A stretch of 54,535 nt of DNA, from NCBI GenBank assembly GCA_035303785.1, contig DATGRI010000005.1, forward strand, positions 1-54,535. The letters are read 5' to 3'. Numbering within the stretch: the stretch's first letter is position 1; each line of letters begins with the position of its first letter. Shown here piece after piece: positions 8,805 to 16,352 of this stretch. Under the pieces are notes generated by a model. It saw only the letters and a program-made list of their open reading frames with translations, did no database searches and was not told the origin of the DNA. Position numbers and translations under genes: made by a program. This DNA comes from Sphingobacteriaceae bacterium. Lineage in GTDB: Bacteria; Bacillota; Sulfobacillia; Thermaerobacterales; RSA17.

Positions 8805-9923
8805 TTACACTCCTTCATCGAAGCTGGGCATCTCTACGTTGTCTTCAGCCAGGGGCAGCCGGACCCACGCCCGCTCCCCATGGGACTTGTAGGCCGCCGC
8901 CACCACCTCCAGGGCTTTGAGGCCGTCCTCGCCGGTGACGGGGGGCGGCGTGCCGTTGCGGACGGAATTGACCCAAGCCAGCATCTCTTTGAAATGGGAG
9001 CTGTCCCGGGGCGGGGTGACGCAGATCCACGTCCGGCCGGGCTTGTCCCACCACTGGGCGGGGTAGAAGTACTGCTCCAGGATGGGCGGCAGCTCGTTCT
9101 TGGTGAATACGGCCAGGGGCACCGACTGGAAGGGGTTGATGGTCTCGGTGCTCAGGTAGATGGTGCCCTCGGTGCCGAAGATTTCCGTGGCGTTGGCCAC
9201 CGCCGGGGAGAACCGGTCCGAGGAGATGGTGCCGGTGGCCCCGTTGGCGAATTCCACCAGGAGGTGCACCGTGTCATCCACCGGGAAGGGAATGACGTTG
9301 CGCCGCAGATCGGCCACCACGGCGGTGATTTCTCCCACCAGGTGCCGGGCCATGTCGATGCGGTGGATGGCCAGGTCCATGATGGTGCCGCCCCCCGAGA
9401 TCTTGGGATCGTAGCGGGAAGCGGTGTTTTCCGCCGGGTACAGATCCCAGCCTTCCGAGTAGATGGACCGGAAGGACTGGACCTCGCCGATGACGCCGTC
9501 CTCGATGAGTTGCTTGGCGATTTCCGTCTGGTTCCAGAAGCGCTGGTTGAAGCCGACCTGGATGGGAACGCCGGCAGCGCGGCAGGCTTCCACCATGGCC
9601 CGGCCGTCCCGCAGGTTGCTGGCCAGGGGCTTTTCCACGAAGACGGGCTTGCCGTGGCGGGCGGCCGTTTCCACCGCCTCCCGGTGGGCGTGGTTGGGGG
9701 TGCAGACAACTACCGCATCTACATGGGGGCTGGCCACCAGGGCTTCGGTTTCCCCAAAGCAATGTTCGATGTTGAAACGCTGGGCTACATTCCGGGCATG
9801 CTCCACGTTGATGTCGCTGATGGCGGTGACCACGACGCCGTCGATGGCCTGAAGATTGGGAATGTGGGCCAAAGTGGCGATGGCGCCGGCACCCACTACA
9901 CCAACCCGCAGCGTGCTGCCCAT
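8805..9923 (-). CDS. Gfo/Idh/MocA-family NAD(P)-dependent sugar or cyclitol dehydrogenase
   Basis: A 372-residue oxidoreductase. The N-terminal Rossmann fold starts with VGVVGAGAIA. The family motif VEKPLA supplies the catalytic Lys, and GGGTIMDLAIHRIDMARHL provides the C-terminal-domain active-site Asp and His. Relatives oxidise myo-inositol, glucose, xylose or similar hydroxyls to the ketone or lactone. With the aldonate dehydratase nearby, sugar oxidation to an aldonate is attractive but inferred. It is the first gene of the catabolic operon; GGGGGGAAG precedes the ATG, and a perfect palindrome (9959-9978) lies in its leader. Confidence 0.88.
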   Translation of the reverse strand: MGSTLRVGVVGAGAIATLAHIPNLQAIDGVVVTAISDINVEHARNVAQRFNIEHCFGETEALVASPHVDAVVVCTPNHAHREAVETAARHGKPVFVEKPLASNLRDGRAMVEACRAAGVPIQVGFNQRFWNQTEIAKQLIEDGVIGEVQSFRSIYSEGWDLYPAENTASRYDPKISGGGTIMDLAIHRIDMARHLVGEITAVVADLRRNVIPFPVDDTVHLLVEFANGATGTISSDRFSPAVANATEIFGTEGTIYLSTETINPFQSVPLAVFTKNELPPILEQYFYPAQWWDKPGRTWICVTPPRDSSHFKEMLAWVNSVRNGTPPPVTGEDGLKALEVVAAAYKSHGERAWVRLPLAEDNVEMPSFDEGV

Positions 9924-9958
9924 GAAGCTTCCCCCCTAATTTCGTCATGCGAAAGTGA

Positions 9959-9978
9959 TTTTTACATTGCTGTAAAAA
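9959..9978. promoter_or_regulatory. Perfect AT-rich palindrome, candidate operator of the catabolic operon
   Basis: TTTTTACA (9959-9966), TTGC, TGTAAAAA (9971-9978) is a perfect 8+4+8 palindrome. It lies between the iclR stop and the Gfo/Idh start. Its core TTTACA-N4-TGTAAA resembles the TTTCA-N4/5-TGAAA palindromes in the iclR/dehydratase intergenic region, suggesting one shared regulator. Confidence 0.55.
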
Positions 9979-9987
9979 AAGTTAAGT

Positions 9988-10788
9988 CTATTCAGCGTAT
10001 CCCAGTTTGTAGGAGATCTTCTGCCCTGCCTCCAGGACCATGGCCACCAGCTCCTGCATCCGGGCGTAGTCGGCCCGGAAGACGGGCACCGACACGCTGA
10101 AGGATCCCACCACCTGGCCGGCATGGTCCCGGACCGGAGCGCCGATGCAGCAGACGCCGGGATTGAACTCCTCGATGTCCAAGGCGTAGCCTTGCTCCCG
10201 CACTCGTTGCAGCTCCTCCTGCAGGAGGTCCCGGTCGACGATGGTCTTGGGGGTGAATTTCACCATGCCGTAAAGGTCCAGCAGGCGCTCTGCGTCGGGC
10301 TCCGGCAGGTGGGCCAGGATGGCCTTGCCCGTGGCGGTGCAGTGGATGGCCCGGGCGTCGTCGGGCCGGTTGATCCGCACCGAGTGGAGGGCGTCCAATT
10401 TGGCCACCGTCAGCAGCTCGTCGTTGCGCAGCACCGCCAGGTGGACCGTCTCCTGGGACTTTTGGTTCAGTTCCCGCAGGACGGGCAGAGCATGGGTGTA
10501 CAAATCGGAGGCGGCCAAGGCGATGTTTTTTAGGTGCAGGACCTTCGGGCCCAGCATGTAGCGCTTGGTTTGCGGGTCCTGCTCCACGTAGTTCCTGTAG
10601 GCCAAGGTGCTGATAAGATGGTGGCAGGTGCTGATGTTCAGCCCCAGCTCCTGGCTGATGGTGGTCAAGGCGAAACCATCAGCGCGGGTGCTGAGGAAAT
10701 TCAAAATCTGCAAGGCCCGGTCCACGGACTGGACCAAGCCGCTGCCTTTGCTTCTCTGGGATCGTTGCCGAGCCGGTTCCGCCGAAGC
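9988..10788 (-). CDS. IclR-family transcriptional regulator
   Basis: About 266 residues. The N-terminal winged helix-turn-helix runs from SVDRALQILNFLS through LTTISQELGLNISTCHHLISTL. The C-terminal ligand-binding IclR domain includes the cysteine-containing FNPGVCCIGAPV and a final SVSVPVFR. IclR proteins usually sense a pathway metabolite and control adjacent catabolic genes. The open frame extends to 10896, but the conserved part fits the GTG at 10788, with AAGGCGGG about 10 nt upstream; the start is moderately sure. It sits between the catabolic operon (same strand, downstream) and the divergent dehydratase gene, the normal position for a local regulator. Confidence 0.88.
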   Translation of the reverse strand, partial: ASAEPARQRSQRSKGSGLVQSVDRALQILNFLSTRADGFALTTISQELGLNISTCHHLISTLAYRNYVEQDPQTKRYMLGPKVLHLKNIALAASDLYTHALPVLRELNQKSQETVHLAVLRNDELLTVAKLDALHSVRINRPDDARAIHCTATGKAILAHLPEPDAERLLDLYGMVKFTPKTIVDRDLLQEELQRVREQGYALDIEEFNPGVCCIGAPVRDHAGQVVGSFSVSVPVFRADYARMQELVAMVLEAGQKISYKLGYAE

Positions 10789-10822
10789 CACTGTAGCGCG
10801 TCCCGCCTTACATTTTAGTATT

Positions 10823-10839
10823 GTGAAACCTATTTTCAC
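10823..10839. promoter_or_regulatory. Palindrome GTGAAA-N5-TTTCAC upstream of iclR
   Basis: GTGAAA (10823-10828) and TTTCAC (10834-10839) form a perfect inverted repeat with a 5-bp centre, about 35 bp upstream of the iclR start. It is a plausible autoregulatory operator. Confidence 0.5.
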
Positions 10840-10923
10840 GGTGTGGCGCCCATTCCATTCGACGTGATCCTGCGGGTCTCCTTTTCCGAAATTCAAGCAT
10901 TTTCACCATTCGGTGCAATTTGC

Positions 10924-10958
10924 TTTCACATTATGAAATGACGTTTTCAAGATTGAAA
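10924..10958. promoter_or_regulatory. Two adjacent TTTCA/TGAAA palindromes at the dehydratase promoter
   Basis: TTTCA-CATTA-TGAAA (10924-10938) and TTTCA-AGAT-TGAAA (10945-10958) lie 6 bp apart. The second covers the -35 box of the dehydratase promoter, so a bound protein would block or recruit polymerase. These are the best operator candidates for the IclR protein. Confidence 0.55.
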
Positions 10959-10982
10959 CCGTGGCGAAGGGCTTCCTATAAT
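10953..10982 (+). promoter_or_regulatory. Sigma-A-type promoter of the IlvD/EDD dehydratase gene
   Basis: A -35 TTGAAA (10953-10958), an 18-bp spacer and a perfect -10 TATAAT (10977-10982) lie about 50 bp upstream of the ATG at 11035. Confidence 0.75.
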
Positions 10983-11034
10983 GGTCTCTGCGAGGACGGC
11001 AGGGAGATCATCTATTTCCTTCGAGGAGAGAACC

Positions 11035-12816
11035 ATGGCGGATAGTTCTACACAGCAGGCATCCCCGGCGGCGACGTCGACACCGGCGGCAGCGGTGGAG
11101 CAGGCATCCCCGTCGCCGGCCCAAACCCAAGGATTGGGCCGGGGATTGACGTCCTACGGCGATGCCGATTTCAGCCTCTTCATGCGCCGGGCCTTTGCCC
11201 GTCATACGGGCCTGCACGGCGACGACTTCCACCGGCCCATCATCGGCATCTGCAATACCTTCAGTGAGATCAACCGCTGCCACACCCACTTCGGACCCTT
11301 GGTGGAGGCGGTGAAGCGGGGCGTCCTGCTGGCGGGGGGCATTCCCCTGGAATTCCCCACCATATCTTTGGGCGAGGTGTTCACCAGCCCCACCTCCATG
11401 CTGTACCGGAACCTGGCCGCCATGGACACCGAAGAGATGATCCGGGCCCAGCCCCTGGACGGGGTGGTCCTGGTGGGCGGCTGCGACAAGACCATCCCCG
11501 CCCAACTCATGGGGGCGGCCAGCGCCGATCTGCCCGCCATCGTCCTTTCCGGGGGCCCCATGGCCAACGGCGAGTACGAGGGGCGGGTGCTGGGCGCCTG
11601 CACCGACTGCCGCCTCTTCTGGCAGGAGTACCGGGCCGGCCGGCGCTCCGAGGATGAAATGGAAGAAATCAACCAGCGGCTGGCCCCCACCGCCGGCCAC
11701 TGCATGGTCATGGGCAGCGCCAGCACCATGGGCGTGGCTGCCGAGGCCCTGGGCATGATGCTGCCCGGCGGCGCCACCTGGCCGGCGCCGGAAACGGGGC
11801 GGCTGATGCTGGCCGAGGCCACGGGCAAGCAAATCGTCCGGCTGGTGGAGCAGGGGCTGCGCCCCTCCCAAATCATGACCCGGCCCGCCTTCGAGAACGC
11901 CATCCGGGCCATCATGGCCGTGGGCGGCTCCACCAATGCCATCATCCATTTGGTGGCCATCGCCGGTCGCCTGGGCATCGACCTGCCCTTGGCACTGTTT
12001 GATCAGTTGAGCCGGACGACGCCCATGCTGGCCAACCTGCGCCCCGCCGGCCAGTACCAAATGCAGGACTTTCACCGGGCCGGCGGCGTCCCCGCTCTTC
12101 TGAAGGAACTGGAGCCCCTCCTGCATACCGACTGCATCACCTGTACGGGCCGGACCTTGGGTGAAAATTTGCGCTCGGCCCCGCCGGTGCCGGAGGTCTA
12201 CCGCCCCATCATCCGGCCTTTGGCCGATCCCCTTCATCCCGACGGCGGCATCGCCATTTTGACGGGGACCTTGGCGCCCCGGGGCGCCGTCATTAAGCCC
12301 AAGGCGGCCACCCCGGCCCTGCTGCGCCACAAGGGGCGGGCGGTGGTGTTTGAAAACCTGCAGGATCTGGAGGAGCGCATCGACCACCCCGACCTGGACG
12401 TGCACCCCGAAGACATCTTGGTGTTGCGCAACGCCGGGCCCGTGGGCGCCCCGGGCATGCCCGAGGCCGGCATGCTGCCTATCCCGAAAAAGCTGCTCCG
12501 GCAAGGGGTTACCGACATGGTGCGCATTTCCGATGCCCGGATGAGCGGCACGGCCTTCGGGACGGTAGTTCTTCATGTGGCGCCCGAGGCGGCGGTGGGC
12601 GGGCCCCTGGCCTTGGTGCGCACCGGCGATTGGATCCAGCTGGATGTGGATGCCCGGCGCCTCGACCTGCTGGTGGACGACGATCAACTGGCCCGGCGCC
12701 GCCGGGAGTGGCAGCCGCCGGAGCCGGCCTCCCGGGGCTACGTCCGCCTCTACCAGCAGCACGTGCTCCAGGCCGACCAAGGCTGCGACTTCGACTTCCT
12801 GGCCGGCCGCCTTTAG
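11035..12816 (+). CDS. IlvD/EDD-family dehydratase, aldonate (pentonate/hexonate) dehydratase-like
   Basis: 593 residues. After a low-complexity Ala/Ser/Thr/Pro N-terminus (about residues 1-35), the protein follows the arabonate/xylonate dehydratase pattern: GICNTFSEINRCHTHF, PLEFPTISLGE, SPTSMLYRNLAAMD, VGGCDKTIPA, TAGHCMVMGSASTM and AVGGSTNAIIHL. The three cysteines expected to hold the Fe-S cluster (in NRCHTH, GGCDK and AGHCM) are present. The family removes water from sugar acids to give 2-keto-3-deoxy acids; true dihydroxy-acid dehydratase is less likely given the sequence pattern and neighbours. GAGGAGAG precedes the ATG at 11035. It is divergent from iclR with its own promoter. Confidence 0.88.
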   Translation: MADSSTQQASPAATSTPAAAVEQASPSPAQTQGLGRGLTSYGDADFSLFMRRAFARHTGLHGDDFHRPIIGICNTFSEINRCHTHFGPLVEAVKRGVLLAGGIPLEFPTISLGEVFTSPTSMLYRNLAAMDTEEMIRAQPLDGVVLVGGCDKTIPAQLMGAASADLPAIVLSGGPMANGEYEGRVLGACTDCRLFWQEYRAGRRSEDEMEEINQRLAPTAGHCMVMGSASTMGVAAEALGMMLPGGATWPAPETGRLMLAEATGKQIVRLVEQGLRPSQIMTRPAFENAIRAIMAVGGSTNAIIHLVAIAGRLGIDLPLALFDQLSRTTPMLANLRPAGQYQMQDFHRAGGVPALLKELEPLLHTDCITCTGRTLGENLRSAPPVPEVYRPIIRPLADPLHPDGGIAILTGTLAPRGAVIKPKAATPALLRHKGRAVVFENLQDLEERIDHPDLDVHPEDILVLRNAGPVGAPGMPEAGMLPIPKKLLRQGVTDMVRISDARMSGTAFGTVVLHVAPEAAVGGPLALVRTGDWIQLDVDARRLDLLVDDDQLARRRREWQPPEPASRGYVRLYQQHVLQADQGCDFDFLAGRL

Positions 12817-12940
12817 GCTGCCTGTAGGCCGCCCGGCCGGCCGCTTTTAGGACGCCTTTAGGTCGCCAGGCCGTCTGCCTTGCCGGCCGCCTTGCTGGCG
12901 CCCAGCCTGCCCAGGCTGCCCGTGCCCGCCGCGGCCGTGA

Positions 12941-13181
12941 TGCTCATTAGTGAACACGCCAAGCCCAGCTGTGTTCGCCAGCGAGCCGATGTCCCTGAAT
13001 CATGTTCACATCTGAACATGCCACCCCCGGGATCCGGTTATTTGGGCTTAAGTGGGTCAAAAAGCGTGGAAAAGATGCCCCATAGCCACCCGTAATGGTG
13101 CTGCTGCTCATATCTGAACACGGAAACGCCCTTTTGCTCAGCAGTGAGCACCAAGGGCCTCCGCGTGTTCACCAGCGAACT
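12941..13181. repeat. Palindrome array B: six TGYTCA-N4-TGARCA sites (paired with array A)
   Basis: Sites are at 12941-12956, 12972-12987, 13003-13018, 13105-13120, 13135-13150 and 13166-13181. The spacings (31, 31, 102, 30, 31) are identical to those of array A, at a constant offset of 12450 bp and in the same orientation. Many differences from array A swap TGTTCA/TGCTCA or TGAACA/TGAGCA. The central inverted repeat of array A is degraded here (GTGGGTCA / TGCCCCAT). The rest of the 512-bp gap 12817-13328 holds GC-rich filler after the dehydratase and the tRNA-Glu terminator. Confidence 0.85.
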
Positions 13182-13250
13182 TCGGCAGCAAAAAATCGGA
13201 GCCGGAGAAATGCAGGGCCTGGACCAGACCGGCCGAACCCCACCCCCGCC

Positions 13251-13308
13251 AAAAAACCCGCATAAAACGGCGAATCACGGGGCCGCCTGAGGGCAGCGCC
13301 CGCGATTC
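13251..13308 (-). terminator. Terminator downstream of tRNA-Glu
   Basis: On the minus strand a 10-bp stem with one G-U pair (308-299 with 281-272 of 13xxx) is followed by TTTT and then TTTTTT (13256-13251). Confidence 0.55.
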
Positions 13309-13328
13309 CGCGTGAAGCCAGTTGGTTG

Positions 13329-13400
13329 TGACCCCAGGGGGAATCGAACCCCCGCCTCGGGCTTGAAAGGCCCGTGTCCTAGCCGTTAGACCATGGGGCC
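13329..13400 (-). tRNA. tRNA-Glu (anticodon TTC)
   Basis: The minus-strand cloverleaf has acceptor GGCCCCA (13400-13394) paired with TGGGGTC (one G-U). The D-arm region contains GGTCTAACGGCTAGGAC. The anticodon stem CGGGC/GCCCG with loop CTTTCAA gives anticodon TTC. The T-arm is GGGGGTTCGATTCCCCC. The discriminator is A and no CCA is encoded. Confidence 0.95.
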
Positions 13401-13471
13401 ATGAAAAAGCGACATGCCACTGGTTGACATGCCAGCCAAAAAGGGCAGCAACCGGAGTGACTGCCTACTGA

Positions 13472-13500
13472 ATTATAAACCAAGGTCCGGATATCTTCAA
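13472..13500 (-). promoter_or_regulatory. Promoter of tRNA-Glu
   Basis: On the minus strand, -35 TTGAAG (13500-13495), a 17-bp spacer and a perfect -10 TATAAT (13477-13472), about 70 bp upstream of the tRNA. Confidence 0.75.
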
Positions 13501-13692
13501 CTTTAGGGCCGGGGGTAGGATATCGCCCGCAAAAGGCTAATTGCTGCAGGTCGGCCCTTTTCCATGGAATGGCTGGCATTGTATCATGTTTGCGGCGGTA
13601 AGCCAGACAGTGGCCGCCGTAAAGGCGGCCGGCCTCTCCACTGCCGCCCTGCTGCCGACCTCGCGGAAATCTTTGTTGCAGGGGGTCAAACA

Positions 13693-14946
13693 ATGAGCGC
13701 AAACCAAGATTCCCCTCAGTTAAGCCCAACCCAGCGTCTTTTCGCCCGGGCCGCAGAACGGGCACAGCTGCCGTCCGATCTGCGGGAAAGCCTGGCTGAA
13801 CCCGAATTGGCCGTTGAAGTTTCCATTCCTTTGCGCCGGGACGACGGCAGCCGGACTGTCGTCCATGCCTTTCGCGTGCAGCACAACAGCCTCCTGGGGC
13901 CCTACAAAGGAGGCATCCGGTTTCATCCCCGCGTCTCCATGGAACATTCCAAAGATCTGGCCCTGCTCATGACCATCAAGTGCGCCCTGCTGGATCTCCC
14001 CTTCGGCGGCGGCAAGGGCGGCATTCAGGTCGACATCCAGGACCTGTCCCAGCGCGAGCTTGAACAGGTCAGCCGCGGCTACGTCCGGGCCCTCTATCCC
14101 GTTTTAGGCCCCGACCGGGACGTGCCCGCCCCCGACCTGGGCACCAATGAAATCATCATGGGCTGGATGACCGACGAATACTCCCAGTTGAACGGCGCCT
14201 TCGAACCTGCCGTCTTCACCGGCAAGCCCGTGGCCATCGGCGGCATCACCGCCCGCAAGCCCGCCACCGGCCGGGGCGTGGCCCTCATCGCCCAGGCCAT
14301 CGCCCAGCGGCTGAACATCGACATCAAGGGCGCCACCGTCGCCCTGCAGGGCTACGGCAACGTGGGCAGCTTCACCGGCCAGTTCCTGGAGGAGGCCGGC
14401 GCCCGCGTCATAGCCGTGGTGGACATCGCCGGCGGCGTCTACAACGAAAAGGGCCTGGACACCAAGGCCATGGCGGAGCAGGTGGCGGCCACCGGCACCG
14501 TGGCCGGCTTTCCGGGCGGCGAACCCATCTCCTCCGAGGACTTTTTCAAGCTGCCCGTGGACATCATGATTCCCGCCGCCTTGGAAAACCAAGTGGATGG
14601 CACCGTGGCCGAAGGGCTGCAGTGCAAGGTGGTGGTGGAGGCAGCCAACGGCCCCGTCACCCCCGAAGGCGACGACGTCCTCCAGGAGCGGGGCATCCCC
14701 GTGGTGCCCGACATCCTGGCCAATGCCGGCGGCGTCACCGTATCCCTCTTCGAGTGGATCATGAACCGCACCCGGGACGTTTGGGAAGAAGAACGGCTGA
14801 ACCGCCGGTTCGAGCAGCTTATGACCCAAGCCTTTGCCAACACCTGGCAGGCCGCCGAGGAATACCAGTGCGACCTGCGCACCGCCGCCTACGCCGTCGC
14901 CCTGAAACGGCTGGCGGCAGCCCATCAGGCCCGCAACGGAACCTGA
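13693..14946 (+). CDS. gdhA: Glutamate dehydrogenase (Glu/Leu/Phe/Val dehydrogenase family)
   Basis: 417 residues, the usual length of the hexameric bacterial enzyme, which interconverts glutamate with 2-oxoglutarate plus ammonia using NAD(P). Seen motifs are the substrate-binding GPYKGGIRFHP, the catalytic-Lys region LPFGGGKGGI, the Asp-containing PAPDLGTNE, the Rossmann glycine motif GYGNVGSF, and ANGPVTPEGD / ILANAGGV in the C-terminal part. GGGGG lies 7 nt before the ATG at 13693; the frame extends farther upstream without conserved sequence. It is a single gene, convergent with the cytochrome oxidase operon across a shared terminator. Confidence 0.95.
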   Translation: MSANQDSPQLSPTQRLFARAAERAQLPSDLRESLAEPELAVEVSIPLRRDDGSRTVVHAFRVQHNSLLGPYKGGIRFHPRVSMEHSKDLALLMTIKCALLDLPFGGGKGGIQVDIQDLSQRELEQVSRGYVRALYPVLGPDRDVPAPDLGTNEIIMGWMTDEYSQLNGAFEPAVFTGKPVAIGGITARKPATGRGVALIAQAIAQRLNIDIKGATVALQGYGNVGSFTGQFLEEAGARVIAVVDIAGGVYNEKGLDTKAMAEQVAATGTVAGFPGGEPISSEDFFKLPVDIMIPAALENQVDGTVAEGLQCKVVVEAANGPVTPEGDDVLQERGIPVVPDILANAGGVTVSLFEWIMNRTRDVWEEERLNRRFEQLMTQAFANTWQAAEEYQCDLRTAAYAVALKRLAAAHQARNGT

Positions 14947-15019
14947 GCCGGCAACAGGCCATTGCGACGGGTCATGGCACCCGGCCATAGCGGCCGGCAA
15001 CCCAACCCAGAGGACACCA

Positions 15020-15049
15020 AAAAGCCGGGGCCGACCAGCCCCGGCTTTT
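15020..15049. terminator. Bidirectional terminator between gdhA and the oxidase operon
   Basis: AAAAGCCGGGG (15020-15030) and CCCCGGCTTTT (15039-15049) form a perfect 11-bp stem with an 8-nt loop. A- and T-tracts at both ends fit termination in either direction. Confidence 0.9.
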
Positions 15050-15107
15050 CCGCTTCTTTCTTCTCAAAAGGACTCGACGGGAGTCCTCACAACCTCTGCA
15101 GGAGTCC

Positions 15108-15338
15108 TCACACCAGTCCGTCGGAGGTGCCGCTGCCCCCTTCCTGCCCATCGGCACCGCCCGCCAGACGGGCCTGCACGCCCCGCCGGTAGGCCCGGTA
15201 GGCCAGGAAACTGAACACGCCTGCCACCAGATAGGGCGCCGCGAACAGTACCAACAGGCCGGGGTTCAATCCGGCCCCCACATCCCCCGAGTTAGGACCG
15301 AAGCACAGAGCGCAGGCCAAGTTGAACTCCATGCCCAT
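15108..15338 (-). CDS. Small single-span membrane protein at the end of the oxidase operon
   Basis: 76 residues, not recognised. The N-terminus has two Cys close together (ACALCFG). One hydrophobic segment (about residues 27-48, PGLLVLFAAPYLVAGVFSFL) follows, then a basic stretch and a Gly/Asp/Glu-rich tail. AAAGGAGGGAG precedes the ATG at 15338, so it is probably translated. It lies 21 bp after subunit IV and may be a small oxidase subunit or assembly factor; the CxxC could bind metal, but this is speculation. Confidence 0.6.
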   Translation of the reverse strand: MGMEFNLACALCFGPNSGDVGAGLNPGLLVLFAAPYLVAGVFSFLAYRAYRRGVQARLAGGADGQEGGSGTSDGLV

Positions 15339-15359
15339 GACGGCTCCCTCCTTTCCCGA

Positions 15360-15671
15360 CTAGGGCAGCCACGGGCTGATGGTGAAGTCGGGCAGAATGC
15401 CGAAGAACAAAATGATGGCGAAGATTACCGGCACCGCCGTAAACAGCACCATAGTCATCTTTTCATACTTCAAGTGCATAAACACGCCGGTGATGAGCCA
15501 AAGCTTCAGCAGCATCAGCACCAGCAGCGTCGCTACCATGAGCGTCCGGGGCATTTCCACGCTGACCACGCCTACTTTGAGGACCATCAAGACCAGGAGC
15601 CAAATGCCCGTACGAATATATTCCTGCTGGACCTTGGCGTGTTCATCGTGGGTTTGGGTCGCTTCGGCCAT
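15360..15671 (-). CDS. ctaF: Cytochrome c oxidase subunit IV (prokaryotic COX4 type)
   Basis: 103 residues with three membrane segments (about 22-40, 45-65, 74-95) and the family pattern MHLKYEKM between helices 2 and 3. It is a small accessory subunit of the aa3-type oxidase in the cytoplasmic membrane. It lies between subunit III and the small protein at 15108. Confidence 0.88.
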   Translation of the reverse strand: MAEATQTHDEHAKVQQEYIRTGIWLLVLMVLKVGVVSVEMPRTLMVATLLVLMLLKLWLITGVFMHLKYEKMTMVLFTAVPVIFAIILFFGILPDFTISPWLP

Positions 15672-15709
15672 TCCCCCGGCCCCCTTCCCTTAGAGTCAGC
15701 TGGCGTTCC

Positions 15710-16336
15710 TTAAATCAGGTAGAAGAGCGTGAAGACCAACACCCACACGATGTCGACGAAGTGCCAGTACAAGCCGGCCCGTTCCACGAAGTCGCCGGAG
15801 AAGGTGTTTTGATACACCCGGTAGGCGACAACGATCAGGTAGATCACGCCGCTGAGGACGTGCAGGCCATGCACCCCGGTGATGATGAAGAAGCTGCCGG
15901 AGAACATGGGCGGGCCGAAGGGATTGGAAAAAGGCCTGGCTCCCGCCTGGATGAAGTGGGTCCACTCGTAAGCCTGCAGCCCCAGGAAGATGGCGCCGCC
16001 GATGATGGTGATCAACAGGAAGCGCAGGGTGGCCGCCCGGTCACCCTTGTGGGCGCTGCCCACGGCCAAGGCCAGGGTGGCGCTGCTCATCATCAGGATG
16101 GTGGTCATGATGGTGACCAGGCCGATGCCGAACACCTCGGAAGGCACCGGCCAACTGGGGCTGGAGAAGCGAATCATCAAGTAGCCCAAGAGGAGCGCGG
16201 CGAAGGTCAGGGCATCGGACATGAGGAACAGCCACATGCCCATCTTGCCTTCGCTTACCCGCAGGGGTGATTTGCCGCCGCCCCATTCGGTGCTTCCATC
16301 TTGTTGTCTTTCGATGACTTCAGCGGCCGAAGCCAT
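15710..16336 (-). CDS. ctaE: Cytochrome c oxidase subunit III
   Basis: 208 residues with about five membrane segments. COX3 motifs include GMWLFLMSDALTFAALL at the start, LGLQAYEW near the middle, TGVHGLHVLSG, and the C-terminal GLYWHFVDIVWVLVFTLFYL. It stabilises the catalytic core of the heme-copper oxidase. CGGAGGTGAAGGC precedes the ATG at 16336. A second, more divergent subunit III gene lies directly upstream in the operon. Confidence 0.93.
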   Translation of the reverse strand: MASAAEVIERQQDGSTEWGGGKSPLRVSEGKMGMWLFLMSDALTFAALLLGYLMIRFSSPSWPVPSEVFGIGLVTIMTTILMMSSATLALAVGSAHKGDRAATLRFLLITIIGGAIFLGLQAYEWTHFIQAGARPFSNPFGPPMFSGSFFIITGVHGLHVLSGVIYLIVVAYRVYQNTFSGDFVERAGLYWHFVDIVWVLVFTLFYLI

Positions 16337-16352
16337 GCCTTCACCTCCGAAA

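Noticed and set aside
491-13181. Arrays as a CRISPR
   Set aside because: The 16-bp units are palindromic and variable, and the intervals between them are conserved between the two copies, unlike spacers; no cas gene is present.
491-13181. Arrays as the two ends of a transposon
   Set aside because: They are in direct, not inverted, orientation, no transposase lies between them, and no target duplication is seen.
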